From JAAUTY01 sp964397305 (GTDB lineage: Bacteria > Cyanobacteriota > Cyanobacteriia > Cyanobacteriales > Spirulinaceae): a DNA stretch of 64,000 nucleotides. The translations under genes were made by a program, and so were the position numbers. Shown here piece by piece: positions 31,718 to 40,829 of the stretch. Within the stretch, counting starts at the first letter, position 1; each line of letters starts with the position of its first letter. The stretch covers positions 33,747-97,746 of the forward strand of contig CAYNIP010000014.1 of assembly GCA_964397305.1 (NCBI GenBank), given 5' to 3'. The notes below the pieces were generated by a model, which was given only the letters and a program-made list of their open reading frames with translations, did no database searches and was not told the DNA's origin.

Positions 31718-31966
31718 CTAGCCCTCGAGGCGGTGGAGCATATCGAGGCAGGTTTGCCAGATGGCGATCTCGGTTTTGTTTTTCTCGATTTCGACCAAGA
31801 GCTTGGTGCGATCGCCCACATAGGTCTCACAGATACGCTCTAGCTTGTTGAGCCCCTTGCGGATGCGGGCGATCTCGGCCTCAATGGCAGTCTGCATCTG
31901 GGGGCGGCTAATCGGGCCCGTTGCCGGGAGTTCAAGACTGGGCGAGGGCGAAGTGAACGATGGCAT
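31718..31966 (-). CDS. small helical protein, 82 residues, unknown function
   Basis: Begins MPSFTSPSPSLELPATGPIS, a Pro/Ser-rich lead, then a long amphipathic region MQTAIEAEIARIRKGLNKLERICETYVGDRTKLLVEIEKNKTEIAIW ending MLHRLEG that looks like a two-helix coiled coil. I do not recognise a family. A much longer open frame runs upstream into the NB-ARC gene; I cut it at ATG 31966 where the conserved-looking part starts. Divergent from the NB-ARC gene over 123 bp, so the two may share a control region. Confidence 0.65.
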   Translation of the reverse strand: MPSFTSPSPSLELPATGPISRPQMQTAIEAEIARIRKGLNKLERICETYVGDRTKLLVEIEKNKTEIAIWQTCLDMLHRLEG

Positions 31967-32089
31967 AGTGGGATTTAACGTCACAATCAATGTTGGAGCG
32001 CTTCTCAATCGGGTCGCACTACGGTAACGTGCAGCATAGGAACGTGCAGCCTCATCAGTTTCTTGCCTGCTCAGCCTGAAGTCAAGCCC

Positions 32090-33442
32090 ATGCCATCTGC
32101 CGCGCACCGTAAATCTGATGCTGGGGGTATCCTGACCGAGCCAGGCTGCCAGCGCTTGACCGCTGCCCTGGAGCAAGACTGGGCTCGGAGTTCCCGCCGC
32201 CCCAGCTATGCCAAGATCGCGGCCCAGGTGGGCTTGCCCCCAGACGTGGTGATCACGATCCTCTACCGCCAGGCTCCGGTACGGCTCTCGGAGTTGCAAG
32301 CTTGCTTTCAGGCCTTTCAGCTCGAACTCACGGCCGCTGACTATACTGCCGCTGACCTCGAGCCGCCCGTATCGCCCCCCCCCCGGGACCTCGAGGCCGA
32401 TTTGCAGCAACTCCAGGGTCGCCAAGCCCTGCTGACGGACCTCGCCGCGGCCCTCCAAAGCGATACCCGCTTGGTGGTTTTCACCGGAATGCCGGGGGTT
32501 GGCAAGAGCACGCTGTTGCGGCAGTTGCAAGCCATGACTCCCCGAGGGGGGCGACCCTGGGAGGGCCTTGATGCTGATCAGCAGCCCTTGAGCGCGATCG
32601 CGATCGCCCGGGCTCTCCTAGGGGAGGCCGCCGCCAACAGCCGCCAACCCCTGACTCTGAACGGCAACGGCAGCCCTTGGCTCGGTCCGGTCCTGGAGCG
32701 GGAGACCGTCGGCTTGGCCATTGACACCGCCGAGCAGGTGCTGGCCGACAGCCAGCCCGAGCCCTGCCTGCACCAGTGCCTGGTGCAACTGGCCCGGGCC
32801 GAGCAACCAGCCGTGCGGCTGGCGATCGCCACCCCCCACCTCCCGGCCGCGTGGCAGGCGATCGTCGCCCAGCCCTGGGCTCGCTGGGTTCCCCTAGCCG
32901 GCCTGAGCACGGCCGAAGCGGCGGCCCTGTTCCAGGCCTGGGGCCTGGAACTGACCACCGCCGCCGATCAGCAGGGCCTCGCCACCATTGTCAGCGTTTA
33001 CCAGGGCAACCCCCTGGCCCTCAAGCTGATCGCCGGGGAACTGCGCGCCCATCCCTACAACGGCCATCTGCCCGCCTACTGGCACGACTGCGGCTCAGAA
33101 TACGAGCTCGATCTGACCACGGCGGCCGAGGCCAGGCCAGCCCAACCCGACCGCACCCCCTGGCTGCGGGCCCTGGTGGAAACGGCCCTGCGCCGCTTGG
33201 AGCAGCACGATCGCTTGGCCTACCAGCTCCTCTGCCTCGGGGCCGCCAATCCCTACCCCAGTCCGGCGGCCGCTTGGCAGTTCTTGATTGGCGACCTGCC
33301 CCCGGCGGTTCAACAGCAGGCCCTGGCGGCTCTCCAGGGTCGTTTCTGGCTAGAAGCGATCCCCACTGCTCAGGGTTGCCACTATCGCCTCCCCAGCTTC
33401 ATCCGTAAAATTGTCCTAGACTCTCTGCCCTCTGCCTGCTAA
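32090..33442 (+). CDS. HTH plus NB-ARC (STAND-type) ATPase
   Basis: 450-residue STAND-type ATPase. Residues ~15-85 form a helix-turn-helix-like domain (LTEPGCQRLTAALEQDW, SYAKIAAQVGLPPDVVITILYRQAPVRLSELQACFQAFQLEL) of the type often placed before NB-ARC modules in cyanobacteria. The P-loop GMPGVGKST is at about 133-141. Downstream are NB-ARC-like features: a relaxed Walker B (GLAIDTAEQV), WARWVPLAGLSTAEAAALFQAWG and the GNPLALKLIAGEL motif. The sensor repeats normally fused after NB-ARC are absent and appear instead as the next gene, a TPR protein starting 5 bp on. TTG 32063 is an alternative start adding nine residues. Confidence 0.82.
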   Translation: MPSAAHRKSDAGGILTEPGCQRLTAALEQDWARSSRRPSYAKIAAQVGLPPDVVITILYRQAPVRLSELQACFQAFQLELTAADYTAADLEPPVSPPPRDLEADLQQLQGRQALLTDLAAALQSDTRLVVFTGMPGVGKSTLLRQLQAMTPRGGRPWEGLDADQQPLSAIAIARALLGEAAANSRQPLTLNGNGSPWLGPVLERETVGLAIDTAEQVLADSQPEPCLHQCLVQLARAEQPAVRLAIATPHLPAAWQAIVAQPWARWVPLAGLSTAEAAALFQAWGLELTTAADQQGLATIVSVYQGNPLALKLIAGELRAHPYNGHLPAYWHDCGSEYELDLTTAAEARPAQPDRTPWLRALVETALRRLEQHDRLAYQLLCLGAANPYPSPAAAWQFLIGDLPPAVQQQALAALQGRFWLEAIPTAQGCHYRLPSFIRKIVLDSLPSAC

Positions 33443-33447
33443 CGCCT

Positions 33448-36400
33448 ATGGCTGCCCATCCCCACGCTGTCGCGACGGACCGCGACGTTCACCTACTGTC
33501 CCTCAGCCGCGAGGAGGCCTGCCACGTCCGCTACCGCCGCGACGCGGGGAAATTTGTCGTGTCCCTGGCGGAGGCGGAGCTACAACCGGGCTGGGCTAGC
33601 CAGTCCCTGGTGGGGCGACTCTTGGCCCGCTGGTGGCCCTGCCTGTTCCAGTATTGGCGGCGGCGGGCCCAGGCGGGGGACGAGCCCTGGACCCTGGAGC
33701 GTTTCTTTAGCGAGTTTGACCTGGCCACCATTGCCCACTTGCGCTGGGCTCTCTACTACCTGCTGCTCTACCAGCCGGCCCCCGAGGCGGGGGGCCTGGC
33801 GCGGCTGCGGGGCTATCTGTTGGCCTTTGAGCATTTGGTGGCGCTCCCGGCTTGGGAAGAGGCCGGGCTGCTGCTGACCCTGAAACCGGCGGGCAGCGAC
33901 CAGCCCTTGCACCAGTTGCTGCACGCGGGGGGCTACTGGCCGGAGGCGATCGCCCTCTATGAGCCCCTGCTCGGCCGGGGAGCCCCCAGCCTGGAGGCCC
34001 TTTGCCTCGCGGGCCTGGGGGACTGCTATAGCAAACTGGGCGATCGCCAGCGGGCGATCGACTACAGCCAGCGTTACCTCGCCCTGCCCCCCGCGACTAG
34101 CCGCCGCCAAGAACGAGTGCGAGTGCTCTATACCCTCGCCAGCAATTGCGAGGCCGTGGGAGCCACGACGGCCGCCCGGGAGGCCTGGCAACAGTACCTC
34201 GTCGCCAGCCGCACCCAGCAACAGGCCGACCTCGCCGCCTTGCCGGCCCTCCTGGCCCTGGGCCGTCTCTACGAAGACTCGGAACCGGCCCGGGCCCGGG
34301 ACTACTGGCAGCAAGCGGCCACCCTGGCGACGGCGGCCCAACGACCCCAGGAGCAGGGGGCGGCCTGCTTGGGTTTGGGGCGCTGTCAATACGCCTTGGG
34401 AGACTATGGGGCGGCGATCGCCAGTCTGCAAGACTGCCTCGCGGTCGTCGCCGCGGCGGGTCACGACAGCGCCTCAGAACGCCAGGAGGCGGCCCGGGCC
34501 TATCTCTACCTCGGCGGCAGCTACTGGGCCCTGGGGGACTACGAAATGGCGATCGCCCAGTTGCAGCAATGCCTGGAGCGGGCGGCAGCGCTTCGGGGCG
34601 ACCTGGTGCAGGTGCTCTTTTTCCTCGGCAGTGCTCACTACAATCGCCAAGAATACCCGGCGGCGATCGCCTACCTGGAGCAATACCTCCAGCAAGCACC
34701 GGCCTCGGAGGCCCCCGTGCCCCTCGAGCAACGGGCCCTGTCGGAGCTGGGCCAGGCCCACGCCGCCCTCCATCAATACCGCCCAGCGATCGCCGCTCTG
34801 CAACGGTACCTGGAGTCGGTGGAGGCTCACGGGGAACCTCAGGATCTAAGCCAGACGTTTTTCACCCTCGGTCAGGCCTACCATGCGGAGCAAGATTACC
34901 CCGCTGCCATTGAGGCCCTGGAGCATTACCTGGCCCTGCTGACGGCGGCTCCAGCTCCCCCCGAGGCGGTGGTTCTGCAACAGGTCTACTTTGCCCTGGG
35001 CACGGCCTACCTCGCGCAGCGCGCCTTTGCCGACGCGATCCGCTATCTGGACCAGTACGCGGTGCTGGCCCCCCACGATGCCGTGGTGTACTTGGCCCTG
35101 GGGCAGGCCCACTGCGGTCAGGGTCACTGGCCGACGGCGATCGCCAATCTTCGCACCTACCTCCAGGAAACCTCCCTGCCCGAGGCCAGGGCCTGGTTCT
35201 ACCTCGGCTATGCCCGTCATGCGAGCGGCGACTGGGCCCAGAGCCAGAGCGACTTACGGCGCTATACCCAGATGGCGCCGGAGCAACAAAATCCCCTGGA
35301 ACTGGCGGAAGCTTACTACTGCCTGGGAGCTATGGCCTACCGGCAGCAGGACTATGCTCAGGCCGTGGCAGACTGGCAGCGCTTTTTGCAACGGCGGGCA
35401 GTGTCCCTGGCCGGGGGCCATCTACCGGCCGCAGGCCGGGATCAGGTGGATAGCTTGGAGGCGGCGGCCCCGGCCTGGGTGGCCCGAGATCCCTGGCAAG
35501 AAGCCACGCCCGGACTGCCCCTTCCCGCCGGGGAGGCTACGGCGATGCCCTGGGGTCAGCGCCAGGGCCAAGTGCTGCTCGAACTCGGTCGTGCCTATAC
35601 GCATCTGGGGGAGTTTGACCGGGCCCTGGCCTGTTGGCAGGAGTTGTTGAAGCAGGGAGGAGGGCCAGAAGGCCGAGAGGCCGCCCTGTTTGAGTTGGGG
35701 GGAGTGCAGGAAATTCTGGGTCGTTATGACGAGGCGATCGCCGCCTATGAGCAGGCCTTGACCCTGGCCAACGAGCGTGGCGATGGGGCGGGAACTGGCC
35801 GCGCGACGGGACGGATCGGCCGGGTGCATTACTATCGCGGTCACTATGACAAGGCCCTGGCCTTACTCCACAAGTACTTGCGCGGGGCTCGGCAAGACCG
35901 CGATCGCCGTTTGGAAGGGGCGATTCTCAGCGACATCGGCCGCGTTTATGCGGCCCAGGGCGATGGCGATCGCGCCCTCTCGCTCCAGCAGCAGGCGTTG
36001 AATCTGGCCCAGGACCACGACGATGAACGGGGTGTCGCGGTGGCTCTGACCTACCTGGGGGCTGTCTACGGTGATTTGGGCAATTATACCCAGGCCGTAA
36101 AGCATTTGCAGCAGAGCCTGCTCCTGGCCCAGCAACAACAGGCTCGCTTGCTCCAAGGGGACATCTTTCTCTATCTCGGCCACAACCAGACGCTCCTCGA
36201 AGAATACACCGCCGCCAGCGAGGCCTTGCAGATGGCCCTGAATCTCGCCCGCAGCCTCCGGGCCCGCCGCTTACAGGCTTTGGTGCTGGGCGCATCGACG
36301 CGCTTGTACCAGGCCCTAGGAAACTACGAGCGGGCCCAGGCTGACTGTGAGCAGGCCCTGGCGATCGCCACAGAACTCGGTCTCCCCGAGGCGGAGGCCT

Positions 36401-36534
36401 GGGCCGCCCTCCAAGGTCAGTTAACCCCTTCCGTCCTCTCGGTGCTCTGGGAGCTGCTCCGCAGTTTCTGGCCCCGTCCCCGGCTGGCCGTTCAGCTAGA
36501 AGCGGCCTCTCCAGAACCCCACCGCTCCGCCTGA
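33448..36534 (+). CDS. giant TPR-repeat protein, partner of the NB-ARC ATPase
   Basis: 1028 residues made almost entirely of tetratricopeptide repeats from about residue 165 to 980. Typical units: GLGDCYSKLGDRQRAIDYSQRYL, LGRCQYALGDYGAAIASLQDCL, LGRAYTHLGEFDRALACWQELL, IGRVYAAQGDGDRALSLQQQAL. The first 160 residues are different: MAAHPHAVATDRDVHLLSLSREEACHVRYRRDAG, with a basic, Trp-rich segment RLLARWWPCLFQYWRRRAQ. No enzyme domain was found. No signal peptide. The gene starts 5 bp after the NB-ARC stop, so the two are almost certainly one operon and could act as the ATPase and the sensor/scaffold of a split STAND switch. Confidence 0.85.
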   Translation: MAAHPHAVATDRDVHLLSLSREEACHVRYRRDAGKFVVSLAEAELQPGWASQSLVGRLLARWWPCLFQYWRRRAQAGDEPWTLERFFSEFDLATIAHLRWALYYLLLYQPAPEAGGLARLRGYLLAFEHLVALPAWEEAGLLLTLKPAGSDQPLHQLLHAGGYWPEAIALYEPLLGRGAPSLEALCLAGLGDCYSKLGDRQRAIDYSQRYLALPPATSRRQERVRVLYTLASNCEAVGATTAAREAWQQYLVASRTQQQADLAALPALLALGRLYEDSEPARARDYWQQAATLATAAQRPQEQGAACLGLGRCQYALGDYGAAIASLQDCLAVVAAAGHDSASERQEAARAYLYLGGSYWALGDYEMAIAQLQQCLERAAALRGDLVQVLFFLGSAHYNRQEYPAAIAYLEQYLQQAPASEAPVPLEQRALSELGQAHAALHQYRPAIAALQRYLESVEAHGEPQDLSQTFFTLGQAYHAEQDYPAAIEALEHYLALLTAAPAPPEAVVLQQVYFALGTAYLAQRAFADAIRYLDQYAVLAPHDAVVYLALGQAHCGQGHWPTAIANLRTYLQETSLPEARAWFYLGYARHASGDWAQSQSDLRRYTQMAPEQQNPLELAEAYYCLGAMAYRQQDYAQAVADWQRFLQRRAVSLAGGHLPAAGRDQVDSLEAAAPAWVARDPWQEATPGLPLPAGEATAMPWGQRQGQVLLELGRAYTHLGEFDRALACWQELLKQGGGPEGREAALFELGGVQEILGRYDEAIAAYEQALTLANERGDGAGTGRATGRIGRVHYYRGHYDKALALLHKYLRGARQDRDRRLEGAILSDIGRVYAAQGDGDRALSLQQQALNLAQDHDDERGVAVALTYLGAVYGDLGNYTQAVKHLQQSLLLAQQQQARLLQGDIFLYLGHNQTLLEEYTAASEALQMALNLARSLRARRLQALVLGASTRLYQALGNYERAQADCEQALAIATELGLPEAEAWAALQGQLTPSVLSVLWELLRSFWPRPRLAVQLEAASPEPHRSA

Positions 36535-36601
36535 AGGGCCCTCGCCCGGGGCCGCATCCCAGACCCGCCCGCCCGCCATGACCTCGGGCTATCTCCTCAA
36601 G

Positions 36602-37792
36602 CTAGCTCTTAGCACTGGGATACACCCGCCCCTTCCAAGCGCCGCCCTGGCCCTGCCAGTGGCGGCGGGCCGAGTCCAGCGTCATCAGGGTGTAGAGGCT
36701 GGCGATCGCCGGTAAGGCCCCGGCCAGCCAAGGAGAGCCCCGGTAGAGCCGCAGCGTGGGCCAGTAGGCGATCGCCATCAGCAGCCAGGCGATCGCGCTG
36801 AGCAAAGCCAGCCACCCATCCCCGAGCCCGAGGCCCAGGAGACAGCCCAGGGGAGGGGCCAGGTAAATCAGGGCCAGGCCCAAGCTGGTTCCCAGCAACA
36901 GCAGCGGCGAGTAATGTAGTTGCGTGTAGGCGGTGCGGGCTACCATGTCCCAGATCGTTTGCAGGGAGTCGTAGGGCCGCAGGCTGTAACTAGTCTCGCT
37001 GAGGCCGAGCCAGAGGCCGCCCCGGCCCTGGGAGTGGGCCTGCTGCTGGATCACTTGGGCTAGGGCACAGTCGTCGATCAGGGCCTCGCGGATCGCGGCA
37101 ATTCCGCCGCACGCTTCCAGGGCCTGGCGATGCACCAGAATGCAGCCCCCGGCGGCGGCGGCCACCGGCGATCGCCGGTGATTGACCCAGCGGAAGGGGT
37201 AGAGCTTCTGAAAAAAGAAGACAAAGGCCGGGATCAGCAGGATCTCCCAAGCACTCTCACAGCGCAACTGCACCATGAGAGAGACCAAATCGCGGTCGTC
37301 ATCCACGGCCTTGGCGGCCAAGCGCCGTAACACGTCTGGCCCGTGGACAATATCCGCATCCGTCAGCCAGAGATAATCGGGGGCGGGCTCGAGCCGGGCC
37401 GCTGCCTGGATTCCCTGCTCGAGGGCCCAAAGCTTGCCCGTCCAGCCGGCGGGCAGGGGGTCTACCGTGAGCACCTGAAGGGGGGTGTGAAAGGATGGGG
37501 CGAGGGTCCGAGCAACGGCCGCCGTGCCATCCGTACTGCGGTCGTCGGCCAAAACCACGCGCCAGGAACCGGGATAGTCTTGGCTTAGCAAGGCGGGCAG
37601 CGTCTGGAGCAACAGGTCCGCCTCGTTCCGGGCGGGGACGATCGCGCAGACCGAGGGATAATGCGCCCTCGGGGCGGGTTCCGCCGCCGGCAGGCGCTGA
37701 TCCGCCCGCCAAAATTGTCCCCACAGCAGGAGCAGCCCTAGCCAAATCGTAAGGGAGAGCAGGGCGATCGCCAAGGCCAACGAGAGCACCAT
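36602..37792 (-). CDS. hpnB: HpnB-like family 2 glycosyltransferase
   Basis: 396-residue membrane GT2 resembling hopene-associated glycosyltransferase HpnB. An N-terminal helix (LALAIALLSLTIWLGLLLLWG) precedes the GT-A domain: VCAIVPARNEADLLLQTLPALLSQDYPG, ADDRSTDGTAAVA, the family-typical LPAGWTGKLWALEQG and the metal-binding LTDADIVH. DDCALAQ and the C-terminal helices from about residue 295 complete it. It likely transfers a sugar to a hopanoid or other membrane lipid; no squalene-hopene genes are nearby, so the substrate is by family only. GGAGG lies seven bases before the ATG. Confidence 0.85.
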   Translation of the reverse strand: MVLSLALAIALLSLTIWLGLLLLWGQFWRADQRLPAAEPAPRAHYPSVCAIVPARNEADLLLQTLPALLSQDYPGSWRVVLADDRSTDGTAAVARTLAPSFHTPLQVLTVDPLPAGWTGKLWALEQGIQAAARLEPAPDYLWLTDADIVHGPDVLRRLAAKAVDDDRDLVSLMVQLRCESAWEILLIPAFVFFFQKLYPFRWVNHRRSPVAAAAGGCILVHRQALEACGGIAAIREALIDDCALAQVIQQQAHSQGRGGLWLGLSETSYSLRPYDSLQTIWDMVARTAYTQLHYSPLLLLGTSLGLALIYLAPPLGCLLGLGLGDGWLALLSAIAWLLMAIAYWPTLRLYRGSPWLAGALPAIASLYTLMTLDSARRHWQGQGGAWKGRVYPSAKS

Positions 37793-37849
37793 GAATGCAG
37801 CCTCCGAGCTAACCTTGCCATCTTAAACCACGGGGCCGGGGGCTGATGC

Positions 37850-38260
37850 CTAGGGAGCGGTGGGCGACTCCACGGCGATCGCCAGCTTCACCCCCGGCAC
37901 TTGCCGCAGTTGGTCCATGACCGCCACCACGCGCCCGTGATTCACTTGGTCATCGGCCTGGACCAGGATCAGAGCCTCCGGCTCCGAGGCCACTAAAGCC
38001 GTCACTGCCGTCGCCAATTGTTCCAGGGCGAGGACCTGTTGATTGAGCCGGAGGCTCCCATCGGCGGCGATCGCGACCGTGGCTTGGCTCGTGGCCTGGA
38101 CTTGCCCAGTGATGGCCTGGGGCAAGTTCACGGGCAGGCCCTCGGAGCGGGTCAGAAAGAGGCTGGCCAGGAGCACAAAGGCCAAAATGGCAAAGATGGC
38201 ATCAATCATCGGCACGAGATTGATGCTGAAGGGGCGGTCGGGCTCTTGGGGCAGTTGCAT
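37850..38260 (-). CDS. exbD: ExbD/TolR-family biopolymer transport protein
   Basis: 136-residue ExbD/TolR homologue: short cytoplasmic start, one transmembrane helix (NLVPMIDAIFAILAFVLLASLFLT) with the conserved Asp in MIDAIF that conducts protons, and a periplasmic domain with IAADGSLRLNQQ and ILVQADDQVNHGRVVAVMDQLRQ. It would couple proton flow through an ExbB/TolQ channel to a TonB- or TolA-like energizer. No exbB is adjacent. Start ATG 38260 (MQLPQEPDRPF) is chosen over one ten codons upstream because it matches the family. Confidence 0.88.
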   Translation of the reverse strand: MQLPQEPDRPFSINLVPMIDAIFAILAFVLLASLFLTRSEGLPVNLPQAITGQVQATSQATVAIAADGSLRLNQQVLALEQLATAVTALVASEPEALILVQADDQVNHGRVVAVMDQLRQVPGVKLAIAVESPTAP

Positions 38261-38348
38261 CGTGGGTTGAGGGGGGAGGGCAGGAAGCACTCAAATCTAG
38301 ATACTCGATCAAGGCTGGATCAATGCTGGTCCGCAGGGCCGCCGCGCC

Positions 38349-38519
38349 CTAGGGCTCATCGCCGCAGCACCAGGCGATCGCCAAGAGCAATACCCCCAGG
38401 AGGCCCCAACCCAACAGGGGCGCGAGCCCGTGGGCGAACCAGCCCAGGGGGGCAACGACCCACCAACCGCAGCAGAGGTTGGCGGCGATCGCCAGTCCCA
38501 GCAACAGCACCAAGGCCAT
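38349..38519 (-). CDS. small two-helix membrane protein, 56 residues
   Basis: Read directly on the minus strand: MALVLLLGLAIAANLCCGWW, then a second hydrophobic segment with APLLGWGLLGVLLLAIAW and the end CCGDEP. AGGAG lies about 12 bases before the ATG. Two membrane helices with paired cysteines (CCGWW and WCCGDE). Unknown family; it fills a gap between exbD and the protease gene that otherwise has no gene. A longer frame in another phase covers the same bases but looks like low-complexity shadow sequence. Confidence 0.5.
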   Translation of the reverse strand: MALVLLLGLAIAANLCCGWWVVAPLGWFAHGLAPLLGWGLLGVLLLAIAWCCGDEP

Positions 38520-38583
38520 GGCAACGCTTGCTCCTAACCTGAGTTCTATACCTGAGTTCTATCCTAGCCGACGGGGGCGATGC

Positions 38584-39318
38584 TCAGGGGAGGCGCTGGG
38601 GCCAGCCCAGGCGTGTGGGCTGGGTGTAGACCTTGTAGAGAGTCTGGCGATCGCGGGCTGAAATGGGCGGGGGCTCCCGGACCTGAGCGGCGTAGAGAAC
38701 ATCCGTCGGCTCCGGGCTGTGGCCCCAAAGGCCGAGGGCATGGCCGAGCTCATGGCGAGCCGTGCCGAGGGTGTGGCGATCGCCCTGGCGGGGCGTGAGC
38801 AAGATCGTGAAGCGATGGGCCAAACGCGGCGGCGAGCCCGGCTGCCAGTAAACCTGGAAGCGCGCCTCAGCGGCCCGGGAATCAGCAATGATCAACTCCC
38901 GTCGCTGGCGGTCGAGGCGGACCCGAAACGGGGGAACCTGATAGTGCCAGAGAATGTCGGCTTCCCCCGGGTCCGTCACTTCGACCAAGGGCAGGTACAC
39001 AGACCATTCCTGCATCGCCTGACGAATGGCGGCGGCCCAGCCCGGGTCCTGGGGCGTCGGTTCGAGATAGACCTTGACCGGAAACGAGGACCAGATCAAG
39101 TGACCGACCGGGGGCGGATTCACGGCCTCAAAGTAATCGCCGGCCTCGCCAGCGTCCGCCAGGGCTAAGGAAGCCAAGCTCGGGGGCAGAGAATGAACCT
39201 GAGGGGGCGGCCAAGCATTCAAAGCCGGCTCTAGGGCAGCAACCGAGGCGCTCAAACAGGCTAGACAAACCAGGGCAACCCCGGTGAAGAGCCAAAGCCA
39301 GGGCGGTTGCCGTCGCAT
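38584..39318 (-). CDS. exported matrixin-like zinc metalloprotease
   Basis: 244-residue metzincin-type peptidase. Membrane or signal segment PPWLWLFTGVALVCLACLSASVAA at the start. The catalytic motif HELGHALGLWGHS fits HExxHxxGxxGH, with three His ligands and the catalytic Glu. The upstream WSSFPVKVYLEP and AAIRQAMQEWSVYLPLVEVTDPGEADILWHY are typical of cyanobacterial matrixin-like proteins. Predicted periplasmic or lipid-anchored; substrate unknown. The start ATG 39318 follows GGAGGAGG directly; the longer frame to 39468 is rejected for that reason. Confidence 0.9.
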   Translation of the reverse strand: MRRQPPWLWLFTGVALVCLACLSASVAALEPALNAWPPPQVHSLPPSLASLALADAGEAGDYFEAVNPPPVGHLIWSSFPVKVYLEPTPQDPGWAAAIRQAMQEWSVYLPLVEVTDPGEADILWHYQVPPFRVRLDRQRRELIIADSRAAEARFQVYWQPGSPPRLAHRFTILLTPRQGDRHTLGTARHELGHALGLWGHSPEPTDVLYAAQVREPPPISARDRQTLYKVYTQPTRLGWPQRLP

Positions 39319-39485
39319 TCGTTTCCTCCTCCCACTGAGCATTTCCGTTGCCGTCGCCTTGGGTTCAGCTTCGTCGCGGGCCGACTCAGCATCGACGGCC
39401 GAGGTGACCCGGTTCGGGGGCCAGGCAGCGGGGATCGCGGCATGAAGCCAGCGTCCCCAAGGGGGCAAAACGTCGGGGGCCTGAC

Positions 39486-39719
39486 CTAGGAAGCCAGCCA
39501 GCCACCACTGAGCACCACCGTAAGGCTCATGAAGAGCAGGCTGAGCACCCAGGTGACGCGGTTCAGGGTTTTTTCAGCACTCTTGGTGCTCGTGAAGAGT
39601 TGCGCCTGGCCGCCAATGCCACCAATGCCATCCCCCTTAGGGCTGTGGAGCATCACGAGGATGATCAGGAAGGTCGCCGACAGAACCCAGATAATTTCTA
39701 CCAGTTGCGTAACATTCAT
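39486..39719 (-). CDS. secG: preprotein translocase subunit SecG
   Basis: 77-residue SecG, an accessory part of the SecYEG channel. Two membrane helices (LVEIIWVLSATFLIILVML and VTWVLSLLFMSLTVVL) flank the conserved cytoplasmic loop SPKGDGIGGIGGQAQLF. Length and pattern match cyanobacterial SecG. Lies alone on the minus strand between rsmI and the protease gene. Confidence 0.95.
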   Translation of the reverse strand: MNVTQLVEIIWVLSATFLIILVMLHSPKGDGIGGIGGQAQLFTSTKSAEKTLNRVTWVLSLLFMSLTVVLSGGWLAS

Positions 39720-39874
39720 GGAGTCAGTTAGACGCGAATAACAAGGGGCGGGGCAAAGCGATGGCGGCGGGCGAGGACCCAGGCCAGAGTGCTCCCACTC
39801 TCCAATTTAGCAGCAAGGAGCCACGCCTGGGGAGTATCCCAATTTAGCAACTTATCGTTCCTAAAGCTCCCCGG

Positions 39875-40729
39875 TCAGTCGGCTTCGGACGTATCGGGGA
39901 GTTCGAGGGCCAGTTGGTAGAGCTGGCGGCGGGAGACTGCGGTGGCCGCCGCCACGTGGCGACAGGCCTGGGAGCGCGACAGGCCAGCCGCCAGTTGCTC
40001 CGCTAGGGCGGCCCGCAACTCGGCCGGCGTCGGGTTGCTCGCAGCCGTTGGCGCTGCCCCGGCGAGCACGAGGGTAAACTCCCCCCGGGGCTCGCGCTCG
40101 GCATAGGCCGCGATCGCCTCTGCCAGAGTGCCGCGCCAAAATTCTTCGTAGCGCTTCGTCAGTTCTCGAGCCAGGGCCACGGCTCGCTCGGAGCCGCAAG
40201 CCTGGGCCAAATCGGCCAAGGTAGCCCGCAGGCGGTGGGGGGCCTCGTAGAGCACGAGGGTGTGGGGGCTGCGGCCGAGGGCCTGGAGGCGATCGCCCCG
40301 CTCCCGTCCCTTGGGGGGCAAAAACCCGAGGAACGTGAAGCAGTCGGTGGGGAGGCCGGAGGCCACGAGGGCGGCGATCGCGGCATTGGCCCCTGGAATC
40401 GGCACCACGGGGATCGTCGCGGCCACACAGGCCTGAACCAGCTCCCACCCCGGGTCCGCGATCCCCGGCATCCCGGCATCACTCACGAGGGCGATCGAGG
40501 CCCCGGCCGCTAGCTTCGTCAGCAGCTCGGCCTGCCGCTGGCGGCGATTGTGCTGGTGGTAGCTGAGCTGGGGGGTGGTGATCTGGAAGTGGTGCAGAAG
40601 GCGGCCGGTGTGTCGCGTGTCCTCGGCGGCGATCCAGTCTACGGCCTGCAACACTTGGACCGCCCGGAAGGTGATGTCCTCCAAGTTGCCAATCGGCGTG
40701 CCGACGAGGTAGAGCGTGCCTGGGGGCAT
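39875..40729 (-). CDS. rsmI: 16S rRNA (cytidine(1402)-2'-O)-methyltransferase RsmI
   Basis: 284-residue member of the tetrapyrrole-methylase fold that 2'-O-methylates C1402 in the ribosomal decoding centre. Typical blocks: LYLVGTPIGNLEDITFRA at the start, AAEDTRHTGRLLHHF, SDAGMPGIADPGWELV, PIPGANAAIAALVASGLPTDCFTFLGFLPPK, and YEAPHRLRATLADL. The C-terminal HARE-HTH-like region (SRSQACRHVAAATAVSRRQLYQ) is also present. Full length. A stem-loop precedes it at 40776-40802. Confidence 0.95.
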   Translation of the reverse strand: MPPGTLYLVGTPIGNLEDITFRAVQVLQAVDWIAAEDTRHTGRLLHHFQITTPQLSYHQHNRRQRQAELLTKLAAGASIALVSDAGMPGIADPGWELVQACVAATIPVVPIPGANAAIAALVASGLPTDCFTFLGFLPPKGRERGDRLQALGRSPHTLVLYEAPHRLRATLADLAQACGSERAVALARELTKRYEEFWRGTLAEAIAAYAEREPRGEFTLVLAGAAPTAASNPTPAELRAALAEQLAAGLSRSQACRHVAAATAVSRRQLYQLALELPDTSEAD

Positions 40730-40775
40730 GGGGTAACTGCCGCTAAATCAATGGGGCTATGTTCACGAGTTTTTC

Positions 40776-40802
40776 ACAACTCCTGACTACGCTAGGAGTT
40801 GT
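40776..40802. other. stem-loop upstream of rsmI
   Basis: ACAACTCCT and AGGAGTTGT form a perfect 9-bp stem around a 9-base loop, about 47 bases upstream of the rsmI start. No U-run; function unknown. Confidence 0.4.
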
Positions 40803-40829
40803 ACCTAAGAATACGACCAGACAGCCGAA

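Noticed and set aside
31967..32530. N-terminal extension of the small helical protein (270-codon frame)
   Set aside because: It runs antisense through the N-terminal part of the NB-ARC gene and its sequence looks like a shadow; the natural start is at 31966.
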